NCBI GenBank assembly: GCA_016795025.1
Contig: JAEUIR010000001.1
Span: forward strand, 1 to 64,000
DNA length: 64,000 bases
Reading direction: 5' to 3'
From: Phycisphaerales bacterium
GTDB lineage: Bacteria; Planctomycetota; Phycisphaerae; UBA1845; Fen-1342
Part shown: positions 48,970-57,976 of the stretch, piece by piece
How positions within the stretch are numbered: position 1 is the stretch's first letter
Layout of the letters: every line of letters starts with the position of its first letter
Made by a program: the position numbers and the translations under genes
Notes under the pieces: generated by a model
The model's input: the letters and a program-made list of their open reading frames with translations, nothing else
Databases searched by the model: none
What the model was told of the DNA's origin: nothing

Positions 48970-51900
48970 ATGGCGCACTCAAAGCAGAACTTCGCATTCG
49001 TGATCGCGGCCGCCTGGTCGCTGTTGAACCTGACCGAGCCGGCGACCGCTCAAACGCCGCGCAGCACGAGCTTTCAAGGCGCCGGACGGGCCATCTACGC
49101 TGCGCGCCCGGAATACGACGCGAACGTCGAAATGACGATTGAAGCGTGGATTTATTTGAATGGATACGACAGCGAATGTCAGACGATCGTTTCAAACGGC
49201 CGCGCCCAGTCGTTTTGGTTTGGCGTTTGCGACAATCGTCTACGGTTTTATCGCAGCGGAGGCCTTTCAGCGACGATGCCGCTGAGCGTTTCACAGATTC
49301 GCCCGAATCAGTGGATTCACGTCGCTGCGGTGTACACGGGCACTTCCGTGCGCTTGTATATGGATGGCGCTTTGTATCGCAGCCCCCCGTTGGGGCACGC
49401 CGGCGCAGGGCACTTTTTGCCCCTGTACATTGGCGATGACCCGGAGGGTGGCGTCGAATTCAACGGCTATATCGATGAGCTGCGCATTTGGTCCGAGGCG
49501 CGTACTTCAGATCAGATCGCCGCGGGCATGTACGACCAGGCACGCAACGGAAGTGCGCTCGTAGGGGCATGGCCGATGGGCGCCGGCGAAGAGGCGACGC
49601 ACGGCTGGCAACCCATAACTTCATCCGGAATGAACATCGCAGTATTTGGAATTCTCCCGCGCGATCTGATCATTCCCCGCTCGCCGATCCCGGTCGTGGT
49701 GGACGGCGAAATCGACGGCGGCTCTGAGTATGCCGGCGCGGAGCAACTCGTCATGCGCTATCGAACCACCGATCCGAATATTCCGGCTGCTGCCGATGCC
49801 GTCGCGTATCTCGTGCATGATGACGATAACCTGTATGTCGCCTTCGGCGCGCCTCGACCGTTCTACGACGGAACGACGACGCCGTACATCGGCTTGTTGC
49901 TTGATAGCGATTATTCCCGCCAGCCGGATCAGGGGGGCGCATTCGCGATTTCCCCTTTCGACGGCGTCGGTACTGCATCATGGCACGTATGGGATGAATT
50001 CCTGGGCATCTATCGCAATTGCCAGACGCGCGAATGCCCGCCGGCCGGCTCCTGGCAGGCTGTGCAGGGCGATTGCGGCGATGACGTCGGGCCGCCTTGC
50101 GTCGAATATCGAATCTCGCGGTCGCTGCTCGGCGAGTGGACCGAGTTGGACGGCATCGGAATCGGGCATTTTCAAGTCAGCCCGGACGGCGACTATTACA
50201 TGGCGCCTGACGACGCTGATCCTTCGGTCGAGGCAACCTGGTCCACCGCGTCGTATGTGGACAGCAGCACTGAATTGCCGCACGGCCGAATCAGCGGCCG
50301 TGTTTTCGACAATGCCAGCCCGAACCGATCTCGTCCGCTTGCGAATGCTCAAGTGAGATTCGGAGGCCGAACCGGTGGTCCGCAATATGTGCAGTATACG
50401 AATGCGCAGGGCGAATTCTCGTTTGACGTGCCCATACCGATCGGAATGGATGTAAGCGTGGAAATACAGCAGTGCGGCGGATGCCGTCAATCAACGCCGC
50501 TCGTATCAGGAAACGGAATTCAGCCGATCACCATCGCGAATCATCTGGTGTCGTTTCCTGGTTGCGACGTCGGCTCATGTGTTTACGCCAGCGTGGATTT
50601 TTTCAATCAGCAGGCGATTCCGCCCACCACGATTGATTCCTTGTCTCCGAATTGCGGCACTCCCCAGATCATCATCCGCGACTCGAATCCGCGTCTTGTC
50701 GAACCGGCGACGAGTGTGCAACTCGTCGGCAGTAATCTGCATACGTTTGCGGCGCTTACGCTGGCACGGACGCGCGGCTCGACCGATCCCGAAGATTGGA
50801 CGCATTATTCCGCGGAAATTCTAGGCGTGACCGCGGATGGATCGCGATTAATGACGCGCGTTCCGTCGCTGCCGCCCAACTTTGCCGGGGCGTATCGCTG
50901 GGTATTCGCGGATGAATGGGTGCGACCCGGATATGAGCCACGAGTCATATCCGATGTCTGGGATGTTCGCGCGCCATATCCAAGCGTCCACGGCCTTGGT
51001 TTTGACAACGCGAGCGACGCGGCCACGCTCAGCGATTTTTTTTCGTGCTTCGGCGACAACGGCTATCTGTGCATCGGAGTCGGCGGTTTCTGCATTTGCA
51101 ACATCCCCGATCCCCTGTATTTCCTTTATTGGCCCATATACGCCAATTGGACCGAACTCAGCGGCGGAAGCTGCCACGGAATGTCGGGCGCAAGCCTGAT
51201 GATAAAGCGCGGCATACTGTCCGCGGATGATTTCGACGCGGGGGCGCACCATGCGCGCGGCCTGGAAAATCGTCCGTCCGAGGGCACATACGATTGGGAT
51301 TGGTGCGGCCCGCCCGAGCCGACCAACATATGGGGCTACATACGCATGTATCATGGTACGCAAACCAGCGCCGAGGCGATTAATACCGCCCTGATCCAAT
51401 TGAACGAAGGCGGCGGCGTTGCGTCGTGGGAAACCAGCCCGCGACAGCGGCTGGCGGCGATTCGAACCGAACCCGATCGTTATGCTTTGTCTTTGTCGCC
51501 TGGAATCGGGGACGGACATGTGGTCGTGCCCTGGAAAATCGAGGAGCTAACGCCCAACGTCACGCGAATTTGGGTATATGACAACAATAACGTCTATTCT
51601 CCGGGGGTACCCGCGGAATCGTACGTCGATGTGGACATCAATGCTGACATATATACGTTTCCGCGATCCAACGGCGAGATCTGGCAGGGCCGCGGCATGT
51701 TCACGTTTCGCGACACCCTTTATTCCGGCGCGCGCAGCGCTCCGGGAATCGAGCAGGCGCTGCTCTGGATGGGATTGTTCGTGTTTGGCGATGCCTACCC
51801 GCGCGTTGAGTTGATCGGAACCGGCCACGAATGGGGCTGGCGCCCGGATGGGACGTTCGTGGACAATATGCCCGGCGCATTGGCGCTAAGCCCGATGGGG

Positions 51901-52779
51901 CCGAGTGAATCGTCGTCGCGCAGCGTTCCGCTCATTTTGCCGAACGACATCGACGGCGCGCCGCGCATTGAAATCAACCCCACCGGTTCTCACTACCTAT
52001 TCCACGCCGCCGCGCAGGGCACGATGCTGCAAATCGAGGCGACGAACGCCGTGCCCGGAACGACCGACGCCGTGCGCATCGGTCGACTCGGCCCGAGTCG
52101 CGGCAATCTCATGCGCAACATGACGTTTACGCCACGAAACGCAAATCTTCGATTCACGCCGCGCATCGGCATGAATCTCGGCTTGAATCAGCGCGCCGTA
52201 TTCAAGCTGGTCGGCCTGGATGTGCCGCCGAATCGCGCGGTGCGGTTCGAAGCGCTTCACGAGCGCAAAGGCATCGAGATCGCCAACGGCGCGCCGACGA
52301 CGCTTCGATACACGCTTGTCACCGAGACGGTGGACGGCGGCGAGGAAGAGCATGCCACGATGATCTTCGGACCTTTGGACATTCCTTCCGGCATGATCCA
52401 GACGGTTGCGTTGAACGATTGGCCGTTTTGCAACGAAATCCGATGTGAATTGGATGTCGACGCGGACGGCATCCCGGACGAAGTCACCGTGGTAAGCGGC
52501 ACGCGCTGCGGCGGCTCGCCGTTGCAGCCGGAGTCGGACCAGAACGGCAACGGCATCCCCGATGTTTGCGATCGCCGCTCCGGCGACGTCAATTGCGATG
52601 GAAACGTGAATAACTTCGATATCGAAGCGTTTGTGACGGCATTGAGCGACCCGGTTCGCTACGCGGAGCGCTATCCCGGCTGCCTGATCCTGAACGCCGA
52701 TGCAAATGATGACGGACGTGTGAACAATTTTGATATCGACGCGTTCGTCGCGTGCATCGAAAACGGCGGCTGTCCATAG
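48970..52779 (+). CDS. Large secreted multidomain protein: LamG, CBM9-like, papain-like region, dockerin
   Basis: The 1269-residue protein starts at ATG 48970 (AAGGGAAATCAC upstream) with a signal peptide ending at TAQ (about residue 29). A LamG/concanavalin-like domain (about 35-215; MTIEAWIYLNGYDSECQTIV, FNGYIDELRIW) is followed by a CBM9-like domain (about 250-430). A carboxypeptidase-regulatory-like domain (GRISGRVFDN, about 440-530) and a TIG-like domain come next. Residues about 640-910 hold a papain-like signature: GGSCHGMSGASLMI with Cys735, DGHVVVPWKIEE with His850, and RIWVYDNNN with Asp871 to Asn873. Two dockerin-like repeats (GDVNCDGNVNNFDIEAFV and NANDDGRVNNFDIDAFV) end the protein. 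I infer a cell-surface protein that binds glycans and may cleave peptides. Confidence 0.8.
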   Translation: MAHSKQNFAFVIAAAWSLLNLTEPATAQTPRSTSFQGAGRAIYAARPEYDANVEMTIEAWIYLNGYDSECQTIVSNGRAQSFWFGVCDNRLRFYRSGGLSATMPLSVSQIRPNQWIHVAAVYTGTSVRLYMDGALYRSPPLGHAGAGHFLPLYIGDDPEGGVEFNGYIDELRIWSEARTSDQIAAGMYDQARNGSALVGAWPMGAGEEATHGWQPITSSGMNIAVFGILPRDLIIPRSPIPVVVDGEIDGGSEYAGAEQLVMRYRTTDPNIPAAADAVAYLVHDDDNLYVAFGAPRPFYDGTTTPYIGLLLDSDYSRQPDQGGAFAISPFDGVGTASWHVWDEFLGIYRNCQTRECPPAGSWQAVQGDCGDDVGPPCVEYRISRSLLGEWTELDGIGIGHFQVSPDGDYYMAPDDADPSVEATWSTASYVDSSTELPHGRISGRVFDNASPNRSRPLANAQVRFGGRTGGPQYVQYTNAQGEFSFDVPIPIGMDVSVEIQQCGGCRQSTPLVSGNGIQPITIANHLVSFPGCDVGSCVYASVDFFNQQAIPPTTIDSLSPNCGTPQIIIRDSNPRLVEPATSVQLVGSNLHTFAALTLARTRGSTDPEDWTHYSAEILGVTADGSRLMTRVPSLPPNFAGAYRWVFADEWVRPGYEPRVISDVWDVRAPYPSVHGLGFDNASDAATLSDFFSCFGDNGYLCIGVGGFCICNIPDPLYFLYWPIYANWTELSGGSCHGMSGASLMIKRGILSADDFDAGAHHARGLENRPSEGTYDWDWCGPPEPTNIWGYIRMYHGTQTSAEAINTALIQLNEGGGVASWETSPRQRLAAIRTEPDRYALSLSPGIGDGHVVVPWKIEELTPNVTRIWVYDNNNVYSPGVPAESYVDVDINADIYTFPRSNGEIWQGRGMFTFRDTLYSGARSAPGIEQALLWMGLFVFGDAYPRVELIGTGHEWGWRPDGTFVDNMPGALALSPMGPSESSSRSVPLILPNDIDGAPRIEINPTGSHYLFHAAAQGTMLQIEATNAVPGTTDAVRIGRLGPSRGNLMRNMTFTPRNANLRFTPRIGMNLGLNQRAVFKLVGLDVPPNRAVRFEALHERKGIEIANGAPTTLRYTLVTETVDGGEEEHATMIFGPLDIPSGMIQTVALNDWPFCNEIRCELDVDADGIPDEVTVVSGTRCGGSPLQPESDQNGNGIPDVCDRRSGDVNCDGNVNNFDIEAFVTALSDPVRYAERYPGCLILNADANDDGRVNNFDIDAFVACIENGGCP

Positions 52780-52897
52780 GGCCCGGGGTTCGGCTGTCGC
52801 CGAAACAGCGCATATGCCGGCGTCGCGAAAAACGGTGCCGGCACCGTCGCACAAAGCCTATGTTGCATTAGAAACGAGACGGGCTCCAAGAAAACGC

Positions 52898-52936
52898 AAA
52901 AGCCGTCGCAGTGCGATCGCACCGCGACGGCTTTTT
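52898..52936. terminator. Bidirectional intrinsic terminator
   Basis: AAAGCCGTCGC (52899-52909) pairs with GCGACGGCTTT (52924-52934) across a GC-rich loop, with A's on the left and TTTTT on the right. It lies between the convergent dockerin gene and rplL and should end both transcripts. Confidence 0.85.
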
Positions 52937-52966
52937 GATGCTTGCGCCTCGTATCGTCAGGTTGGA

Positions 52967-53362
52967 TTAAGTAATATCAACCTGCGCGCCGGCCGTCTCC
53001 AATTCCTTCTTCCACTTGTCGGCATCCGCCTTCGGAATGTTCTCGAGCAGCGGTTTCGGAGCGTTGTCCACAAGATCCTTGGCTTCTTTCAGGCCCAGGT
53101 CGGCACGCGCCGCGCGCACAACCTTGATCACCTGAAGCTTGTTGGCGCCGGCGTTCTTGAGGACGACCGTGAATTCGGTCTTCTCCGCCGCAGCGGCCGC
53201 AGCGCCGCCGCCGCCCGCCGCCGGGCCGGCCATCATCACCGCGCCGCCTGCGGCCGGCTCGATGCCGTATTTGTCCTTCAGATAATCTGTGAGTTCCTTC
53301 GCCTGAATAAGCGTCAGGCCGGCGATCTTGTCGCCGATTTCCATGATTGCCGAATCAGCCAT
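52967..53362 (-). CDS. rplL: 50S ribosomal protein L7/L12
   Basis: L7/L12 forms the mobile stalk that recruits translation GTPases. From ATG 53362 (GGAGTATTTG upstream) the 131-residue product has an N-terminal dimerisation domain ([20 protein letters not shown]), an Ala/Gly hinge ([17 protein letters not shown]) and the conserved C-terminal domain ([40 protein letters not shown]). It is the last gene of the cluster, 117 bases after rplJ. rpoB, the usual follower, is missing; a terminator lies just beyond. Confidence 0.97.
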   Translation of the reverse strand: MADSAIMEIGDKIAGLTLIQAKELTDYLKDKYGIEPAAGGAVMMAGPAAGGGGAAAAAAEKTEFTVVLKNAGANKLQVIKVVRAARADLGLKEAKDLVDNAPKPLLENIPKADADKWKKELETAGAQVDIT

Positions 53363-53479
53363 TGCAAATACTCCGCACAACACAGTTTCGATTCACCCGA
53401 TAGCGATCGCCCCGTTGGCGATCTTTCATCCGCGAGCGGAACAGTCGGGCGGGAATCGGAAAAACGAAAAATCGAGTAA

Positions 53480-54013
53480 TTATGCCGCCGCTTCGCCTTT
53501 TTCGAGCTTTTCGATCAGCGACTTGACGCAGCCGGCGATTCGCGCGCCGCCGGAATTGATCGCTGCCGCGAGCTTGCCGGCCGGCGCGAGCGCCTGACCG
53601 GAAATCATCGACAGAAGCTCCGCGCGGTTCGGCATCTTCGCCAGCGTTCCCACGCGGCTTTCGTCCAGGTACTCGCCTTCGAGCAGCGCGCCGCGCATCT
53701 TCAGCTTTGGAATCTTCGGCGCCCACTCTTCGACCAGCTTGGCGACGTCGATCACGGACTCGCCACCCGTGATCACCGCCGAAGGGCCGTTCATGCTCTC
53801 GGCCAGACGCGAAAGAGGTTTGCCGTTGACCGCGCGGCGGAACAGCGACGTTTTTACGATTTCAAGCCGCATCTTGCGATCGTTCAGCGCGCGGCGGAAC
53901 TGGTTGTTTGTCAGGCCGTCCACGCCGACCATCTCAACCCAAAGGGCGCTTTCCAACGTGGAGTAACGGCCGCTCAACTCGCTCGCAATCATGTCTTTGA
54001 CGGGTTTGCTCAT
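53480..54013 (-). CDS. rplJ: 50S ribosomal protein L10
   Basis: L10 anchors the L7/L12 dimers to the ribosome. The 177-residue protein has the N-terminal MSKPVKDMIASELSGRYSTL, the RNA-binding part (TNNQFRRALNDRKMRLEIVK, GPSAVITGGE) and the C-terminal helix that binds L7/L12 (IEKLEKGEAAA). Its start is 6 bases from the rplA stop, so the two are translated together. In many bacteria an L10-binding leader regulates the operon; that leader cannot be mapped here. Confidence 0.96.
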   Translation of the reverse strand: MSKPVKDMIASELSGRYSTLESALWVEMVGVDGLTNNQFRRALNDRKMRLEIVKTSLFRRAVNGKPLSRLAESMNGPSAVITGGESVIDVAKLVEEWAPKIPKLKMRGALLEGEYLDESRVGTLAKMPNRAELLSMISGQALAPAGKLAAAINSGGARIAGCVKSLIEKLEKGEAAA

Positions 54014-54019
54014 GGTGGA

Positions 54020-54718
54020 TTACTCCGCACCAACGATCGAAGCCAGGTCAATTTCAACAGCCGGGGTCATGGTTCCGCTGATCGAGACCTTGCGGAAGTA
54101 GTGCCCCTTCGACGTCGCCGGCTTGAGGCGGCGAATGTGGTTGATGAACGCGACGATATTCTCTTTCAGATCGCCCTCGGGAAAGCTCATCTTGCCCACC
54201 GGGCTGTGAACATTGCCGGTCTTGTCATTGCGAAACTCGATCTTGCCGGCCGCGTATTCCTTAACTGCGGTCGCGAGGTCAGCAGTCACCGTGCCACCCT
54301 TTGGCGAGGGCATCTTGCCCTGCGGACCAAGCACGCGGCCAAGCTTACCGACCTTGCCCATCAGCGACGGATGCGCGATGGCCACGTCAAAATCGGTCCA
54401 ACCCTTGTTCACCTTGTCGATCAACTCGTCCGCGCCGGCCTCGGTCGCACCGGCGGCCTTTGCGCCGGCGACGTCGCCATCGTTGCAGAATACGATGACT
54501 TTCTTGGTTTTGCCGATGCCCTTCGGCAGGCTCACCGAACCGCGAACCAACTGATCGGCCTGCTCCGGATCGATGCCGAGGTGGCAGACGATATCAACGG
54601 TCTGGTCGAATTTCGTCTTCTGGAATGATTTCAGCGTATGGACCGCGTCGTCGATCTTGGCCGGGGCGGCCTTGACCTTCTCGAAGTCCTTTCGATAACG
54701 CTTGCTGCGAATCGCCAT
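54020..54718 (-). CDS. rplA: 50S ribosomal protein L1
   Basis: L1 binds 23S rRNA at the E-site stalk and often represses its own operon through an mRNA mimic. ATG 54718 follows GGGAGC, and the 232-residue product contains MAIRSKRYRKDFEKV and GIDPEQADQLVRGSVSLPKG. The L1 signature KLGRVLGPQGKMPSPKGGTV is also present, with FRNDKTGNVHSPVGKMSF. A longer in-frame version exists but adds 32 residues unlike L1. Confidence 0.97.
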   Translation of the reverse strand: MAIRSKRYRKDFEKVKAAPAKIDDAVHTLKSFQKTKFDQTVDIVCHLGIDPEQADQLVRGSVSLPKGIGKTKKVIVFCNDGDVAGAKAAGATEAGADELIDKVNKGWTDFDVAIAHPSLMGKVGKLGRVLGPQGKMPSPKGGTVTADLATAVKEYAAGKIEFRNDKTGNVHSPVGKMSFPEGDLKENIVAFINHIRRLKPATSKGHYFRKVSISGTMTPAVEIDLASIVGAE

Positions 54719-54938
54719 CGCAAAAGCTCCCACAAAGTTCCCGGCCCGTGGTGTGGCCGAATTCTGAAAATCAACGCGCACCATGCAAAACGGAATTTGG
54801 CACGATGCACACACGCATTATTTCGCAATCGCCCACAGAGCAATCGCGAAAGTAATTTTGTTCACGTCGCCCGACGGAATCCCGCCAGATCGCGCCGCGG
54901 CAAGCCGTGCGCCCCCTGGCGGTCGCGGCTTGGTTCCG
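54719..54938 (-). promoter_or_regulatory. Leader region upstream of rplA with hairpin
   Basis: The 220 bases between the small ORF and rplA hold no gene. CAAGCCG (54901-54907) pairs with CGGCTTG (54926-54932), with CGCC/GGCG pairing nested inside, forming a strong hairpin on the transcript just after the small ORF. It could be an attenuator or an L1-binding site, or a processing signal. There is no U-run. Confidence 0.4.
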
Positions 54939-55184
54939 TCAACTATTCGCCCTGATATCGCCGGGATCATTCCAGCCGCTGCTTAGCGAGCACGACTTCG
55001 CATCGAAAAAGATCGTCCGATCGCGCCGCACAACGTCGAGGATGATCGGCAGCTCCGCTCCGTCGCATACCGGCACGACGTGCTTTTGCCCGTCGCTGGT
55101 TTCCAGCATCAGGTTCCAATCCACCCGGTTTTCGCGAAACCGCGCGACCACCTGATACTTATGAACCAGAATCGGCCCGTCCAT
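54939..55184 (-). CDS. Small protein of unknown function inside the ribosomal cluster
   Basis: The 81-residue frame begins at ATG 55184, whose first base is the last base of the rplK stop codon (TAATG), so it is almost certainly translationally coupled to L11. The sequence is beta-rich (ILVHKYQVVARFRENRVDWN, KHVVPVCDGAELPIILDVV) and ends in a polar tail with one pair of separated cysteines. No ribosomal protein or known regulator matches it. Its position between rplK and rplA is unusual; in most bacteria these genes are adjacent. It has no signal or membrane segment, so it probably acts in the cytosol. Confidence 0.7.
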   Translation of the reverse strand: MDGPILVHKYQVVARFRENRVDWNLMLETSDGQKHVVPVCDGAELPIILDVVRRDRTIFFDAKSCSLSSGWNDPGDIRANS

Positions 55185-55633
55185 TAGTCAACCACCACGA
55201 TGCCCATCGAGCGGGCCGTTCCGGCGATAACCTTTGCGGCCGCATCGAGGTCAAATGCGTTCATATCTTTCAGCTTGGTCTCGGCGATCTTTCGCAGATC
55301 GGCCTGCGTCACGCGCCCGACCTTCTTGCGGTTGGGTTCGCCGCTGCCCTTTTCGACCAGCGCCAAGCCGGCGTCGAGAGGCTTGGCAGCCTTGACCAGC
55401 AGCGCCGATGCCGGGGGGCTTTTCACGACAAATTCGAAACTCTTGTCTTTGTAGACGGTGATTTCGCACGGGCAGATCATGCCGTCCATATGCTTCGTGG
55501 CGGCGTTGAACTCCTGCACGAATTTGGCGATGTTCACGCCGTGCTGACCGAGAGCCGGACCGATGGGCGGCGCAGGCGTCGCCTTGCCGCCGGGCGCCTG
55601 TACCTTGATTTTTGCCGTTACGACCTTCGCCAT
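55184..55633 (-). CDS. rplK: 50S ribosomal protein L11
   Basis: L11 forms the GTPase-associated centre with 23S rRNA and is needed for RelA activation. The 149-residue product has [40 protein letters not shown] (the thiostrepton-loop region), [20 protein letters not shown] and the RNA-binding C-terminus ([19 protein letters not shown]-like, [20 protein letters not shown]). nusG and secE, which usually precede it, are absent; upstream there are about 180 bases and then trpD. Confidence 0.97.
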   Translation of the reverse strand: MAKVVTAKIKVQAPGGKATPAPPIGPALGQHGVNIAKFVQEFNAATKHMDGMICPCEITVYKDKSFEFVVKSPPASALLVKAAKPLDAGLALVEKGSGEPNRKKVGRVTQADLRKIAETKLKDMNAFDLDAAAKVIAGTARSMGIVVVD

Positions 55634-55811
55634 GACTCATTCCCGCTGATGACGGTCACCGGCCGCCACTGACCGATGAGTCCCGTATCGTAGTGTGCGC
55701 GTGGGGTTCCCGCAAGAGGCTGATTTTGGCGGGCTTTGCGTGACATCGCGACGATCGACCCGCCCGCACCGGCAGCGGCAGGGGGCCGCCGGCTGTTTCG
55801 CTCGTCTTCTG

Positions 55812-56831
55812 TCAGGGATTCGATGAGATTTCGCGCCAGCGCGTCAGCGTGGCCAGCGCCTTGCCGCGGTCCAAGGCTTCAGCCGCCCGGCGTGCCCCAT
55901 CCAACCAATCGCTCGCAATGCCCGCGACCCATAAGGCAGCCGCCGCGTTGAGAATGACAATGTCGCGCGGCGCCCCGCGCTCGCCGCGCAGCACCCGTTC
56001 GATCGTCGCGGCACTGGCGGTCGGCGAATCGACATACAGCGCCTCGACGGGCGCCGGAGCGACTCCCGCAACGCCGCACTCCACTTCCTCAATCGCCACC
56101 TCCCCGCCGTCCAGGCGGGCGATCAGCGACGGACCCGCGAGGCTCAGATCGCATAAACCAGCAAGGCCATGCACGACCATGACACGTTTCGCACCGAGCG
56201 CGGCCAGGGAGCGTGCCATTTTCTCCACGAGTTCCGGACGGCTCACGCCCAACAATTGACGCTTCACGCTCGCGGGATTCGTCAGCGGACCGAGCAGGTT
56301 GAATATCGTGCGCACACCGAGCGCGAGCCGCACCGGCGCGGCCTGCTTCATCGCGGGATGCAGCCGCTGTGCGTGCAGAAAACCAATACGGATTTCGCGA
56401 AGGCAGGTCTCAACGACTTCCGGCCGAGCATCGACATTCACGCCCAGCGCGCATAGCCCCTCCACCGAACCGCTCGGCCGCGCGTTGCTGCGGTTGCCGT
56501 GCTTGGCGACGGTGGCGCCGGCCGCGGCCGCGACAATCGCAACCGCAGTTGAAATATTGAACGTCGGCCGACCATCGCCCCCAGCACTGCATGTGTCGAT
56601 CGCCTCGACGCCGGGGGAAATGTGAATCGTCTCCGCCCGTGCGCGCATGGCCTCGGCCGCGCCGACTAATTCATCGACCGACTCACCCTTGCACGCCAGC
56701 GCGGCGACGATGGCCGCCATGACCGCCGCGTCGACTCCGCCGGCCATGATGTCTTCGAACAATCGGCGCGCTACGTCCCGCGACAGATCCTGCCGCGAGA
56801 TCAGTCGTTGCAGAAGTTGCTGCGGGTTCAT
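55812..56831 (-). CDS. trpD: Anthranilate phosphoribosyltransferase, divergent
   Basis: TrpD transfers the phosphoribosyl group from PRPP to anthranilate in tryptophan synthesis. The start is fixed by a 4-base overlap (ATGA) with the galK stop. The 339-residue protein has GESVDELVGAAEAMRARA, the PRPP loop DTCSAGGDGRPTFNIST, VAKHGNRSNARPSGSVE and GFLHAQRLHPAMKQAAPVR. It also has IFNLLGPLTNPA. The fold and most motifs are clear, but the usual GTGGDG is SAGGDG and the usual FLFAP-x-x-HPAM reads FLHAQRLHPAM. Either the enzyme is a divergent TrpD or the substrate differs. No other trp gene is nearby. Confidence 0.85.
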   Translation of the reverse strand: MNPQQLLQRLISRQDLSRDVARRLFEDIMAGGVDAAVMAAIVAALACKGESVDELVGAAEAMRARAETIHISPGVEAIDTCSAGGDGRPTFNISTAVAIVAAAAGATVAKHGNRSNARPSGSVEGLCALGVNVDARPEVVETCLREIRIGFLHAQRLHPAMKQAAPVRLALGVRTIFNLLGPLTNPASVKRQLLGVSRPELVEKMARSLAALGAKRVMVVHGLAGLCDLSLAGPSLIARLDGGEVAIEEVECGVAGVAPAPVEALYVDSPTASAATIERVLRGERGAPRDIVILNAAAALWVAGIASDWLDGARRAAEALDRGKALATLTRWREISSNP

Positions 56832-57976
56832 GCCAGTTCGATCGTCGCGCCGTCGCCGGCGCGCGTCTCCAGTGTCGCCCATGCGGGTTTCCCAAGCTCG
56901 CCCGCGCGGCGCAACAACCCGGCTTGAATCGACTCGCGCGCGGCGCGATGCACGATCGCCACAACACAGCCACCGAACCCCGCGCCTGTCATGCGGCAGC
57001 CCACCACGCCTCGCATCGCCGTCAGCGACGACACGATCTCGTCCAATTCTCCGCAGGAAACTTCATAGTCGTCGCGCAGCGATCGATGCGACGCCGCCAT
57101 GTGCGGGCCAAGCGATTCGATATCTCCGCGACGAAGCGCCTCCGCCGCCGCCTGAACGCGCCGGTTTTCGCTCACCACATGATGCGCGCGCGCCGCCACC
57201 AGCGGCGGCATTTGCAGCATCTGTGCGCGCACCGTCTCGATGGACACATCGCGCAGGCTGCGCACCGCCGCGTTCAGGCCGCGAAAATGCGCCACCGCAT
57301 GGTTGCACTCCTCAACGCGCTTTGCGTACGCAGACTCCGCCAGCGCATGCCGCACGCCCGAATCGATGATGAGCACGATGTGGTCCACCAGCGCAAACGG
57401 AATATGCTCGTACGCCCGCGAGCGACAATCAAGCAACAACGCAGTGTCGCGTTTCGAAAGCAACGACGCGAGCTGATCCATGATCCCGCACGGAACGCCC
57501 GCGAAGCGATGCTCCGCCTCACGGCACAAATCGGCAACGTCGTTCGAATCCAACGCTTCGCCGGAAATGCAAGTCAGCGCCTTGGCCGCGGCCACTTCGA
57601 GCGCGGCTGAACTCGAAAGCCCGCCGCCGAGAGGCACGTCGCTCTGAATCAGCAGATCGCATCCATTCAACCGCGCGCCGCGCTGCCGCAGCAGACTTGC
57701 CACGCCGGCGATGTAACTGGTCCAGTGGGGAAATTGCGAGGCGGCCCAATCATCGATCGGCCATTCGATGGTCTCGCCGGCAGCCGAGCTGTGAACGCGA
57801 ACGCGGGCATCGTCGCGCCGCGCGGCGAAGACCCGTGTGTGCCGCTCCACGGCGAGCGGCAGCACGAATCCCTCATTGTAATCGGTATGGTCGCCGATCA
57901 GATTGACGCGCCCCGGCGCTCGCGCGATGACCTCGCATGGCCGGCCGAAGCGCTGTTTGAACTCATCCGGCCCCAA
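56828..57976 (-). CDS. galK: Galactokinase
   Basis: Galactokinase phosphorylates galactose at C1, the first step of the Leloir pathway. The 382-residue protein has the family signature ARAPGRVNLIGDHTDYNEGF near residue 20, the ATP loop DVPLGGGLSSSAALEVAAA and the third GHMP motif GCRMTGAGFGGCVVAIV near 335. CGIMDQLASLL carries the catalytic Asp region. Its start overlaps the preceding membrane-protein gene by 14 bases and its stop overlaps trpD by 4, so the three are one operon. No galT, galE or galactose transporter is in the window. Confidence 0.94.
   Translation of the reverse strand: MGPDEFKQRFGRPCEVIARAPGRVNLIGDHTDYNEGFVLPLAVERHTRVFAARRDDARVRVHSSAAGETIEWPIDDWAASQFPHWTSYIAGVASLLRQRGARLNGCDLLIQSDVPLGGGLSSSAALEVAAAKALTCISGEALDSNDVADLCREAEHRFAGVPCGIMDQLASLLSKRDTALLLDCRSRAYEHIPFALVDHIVLIIDSGVRHALAESAYAKRVEECNHAVAHFRGLNAAVRSLRDVSIETVRAQMLQMPPLVAARAHHVVSENRRVQAAAEALRRGDIESLGPHMAASHRSLRDDYEVSCGELDEIVSSLTAMRGVVGCRMTGAGFGGCVVAIVHRAARESIQAGLLRRAGELGKPAWATLETRAGDGATIELA

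Noticed and set aside
54101-54628. 175-codon plus-strand frame
   Set aside because: It is antisense to rplA, which matches the L1 family throughout.
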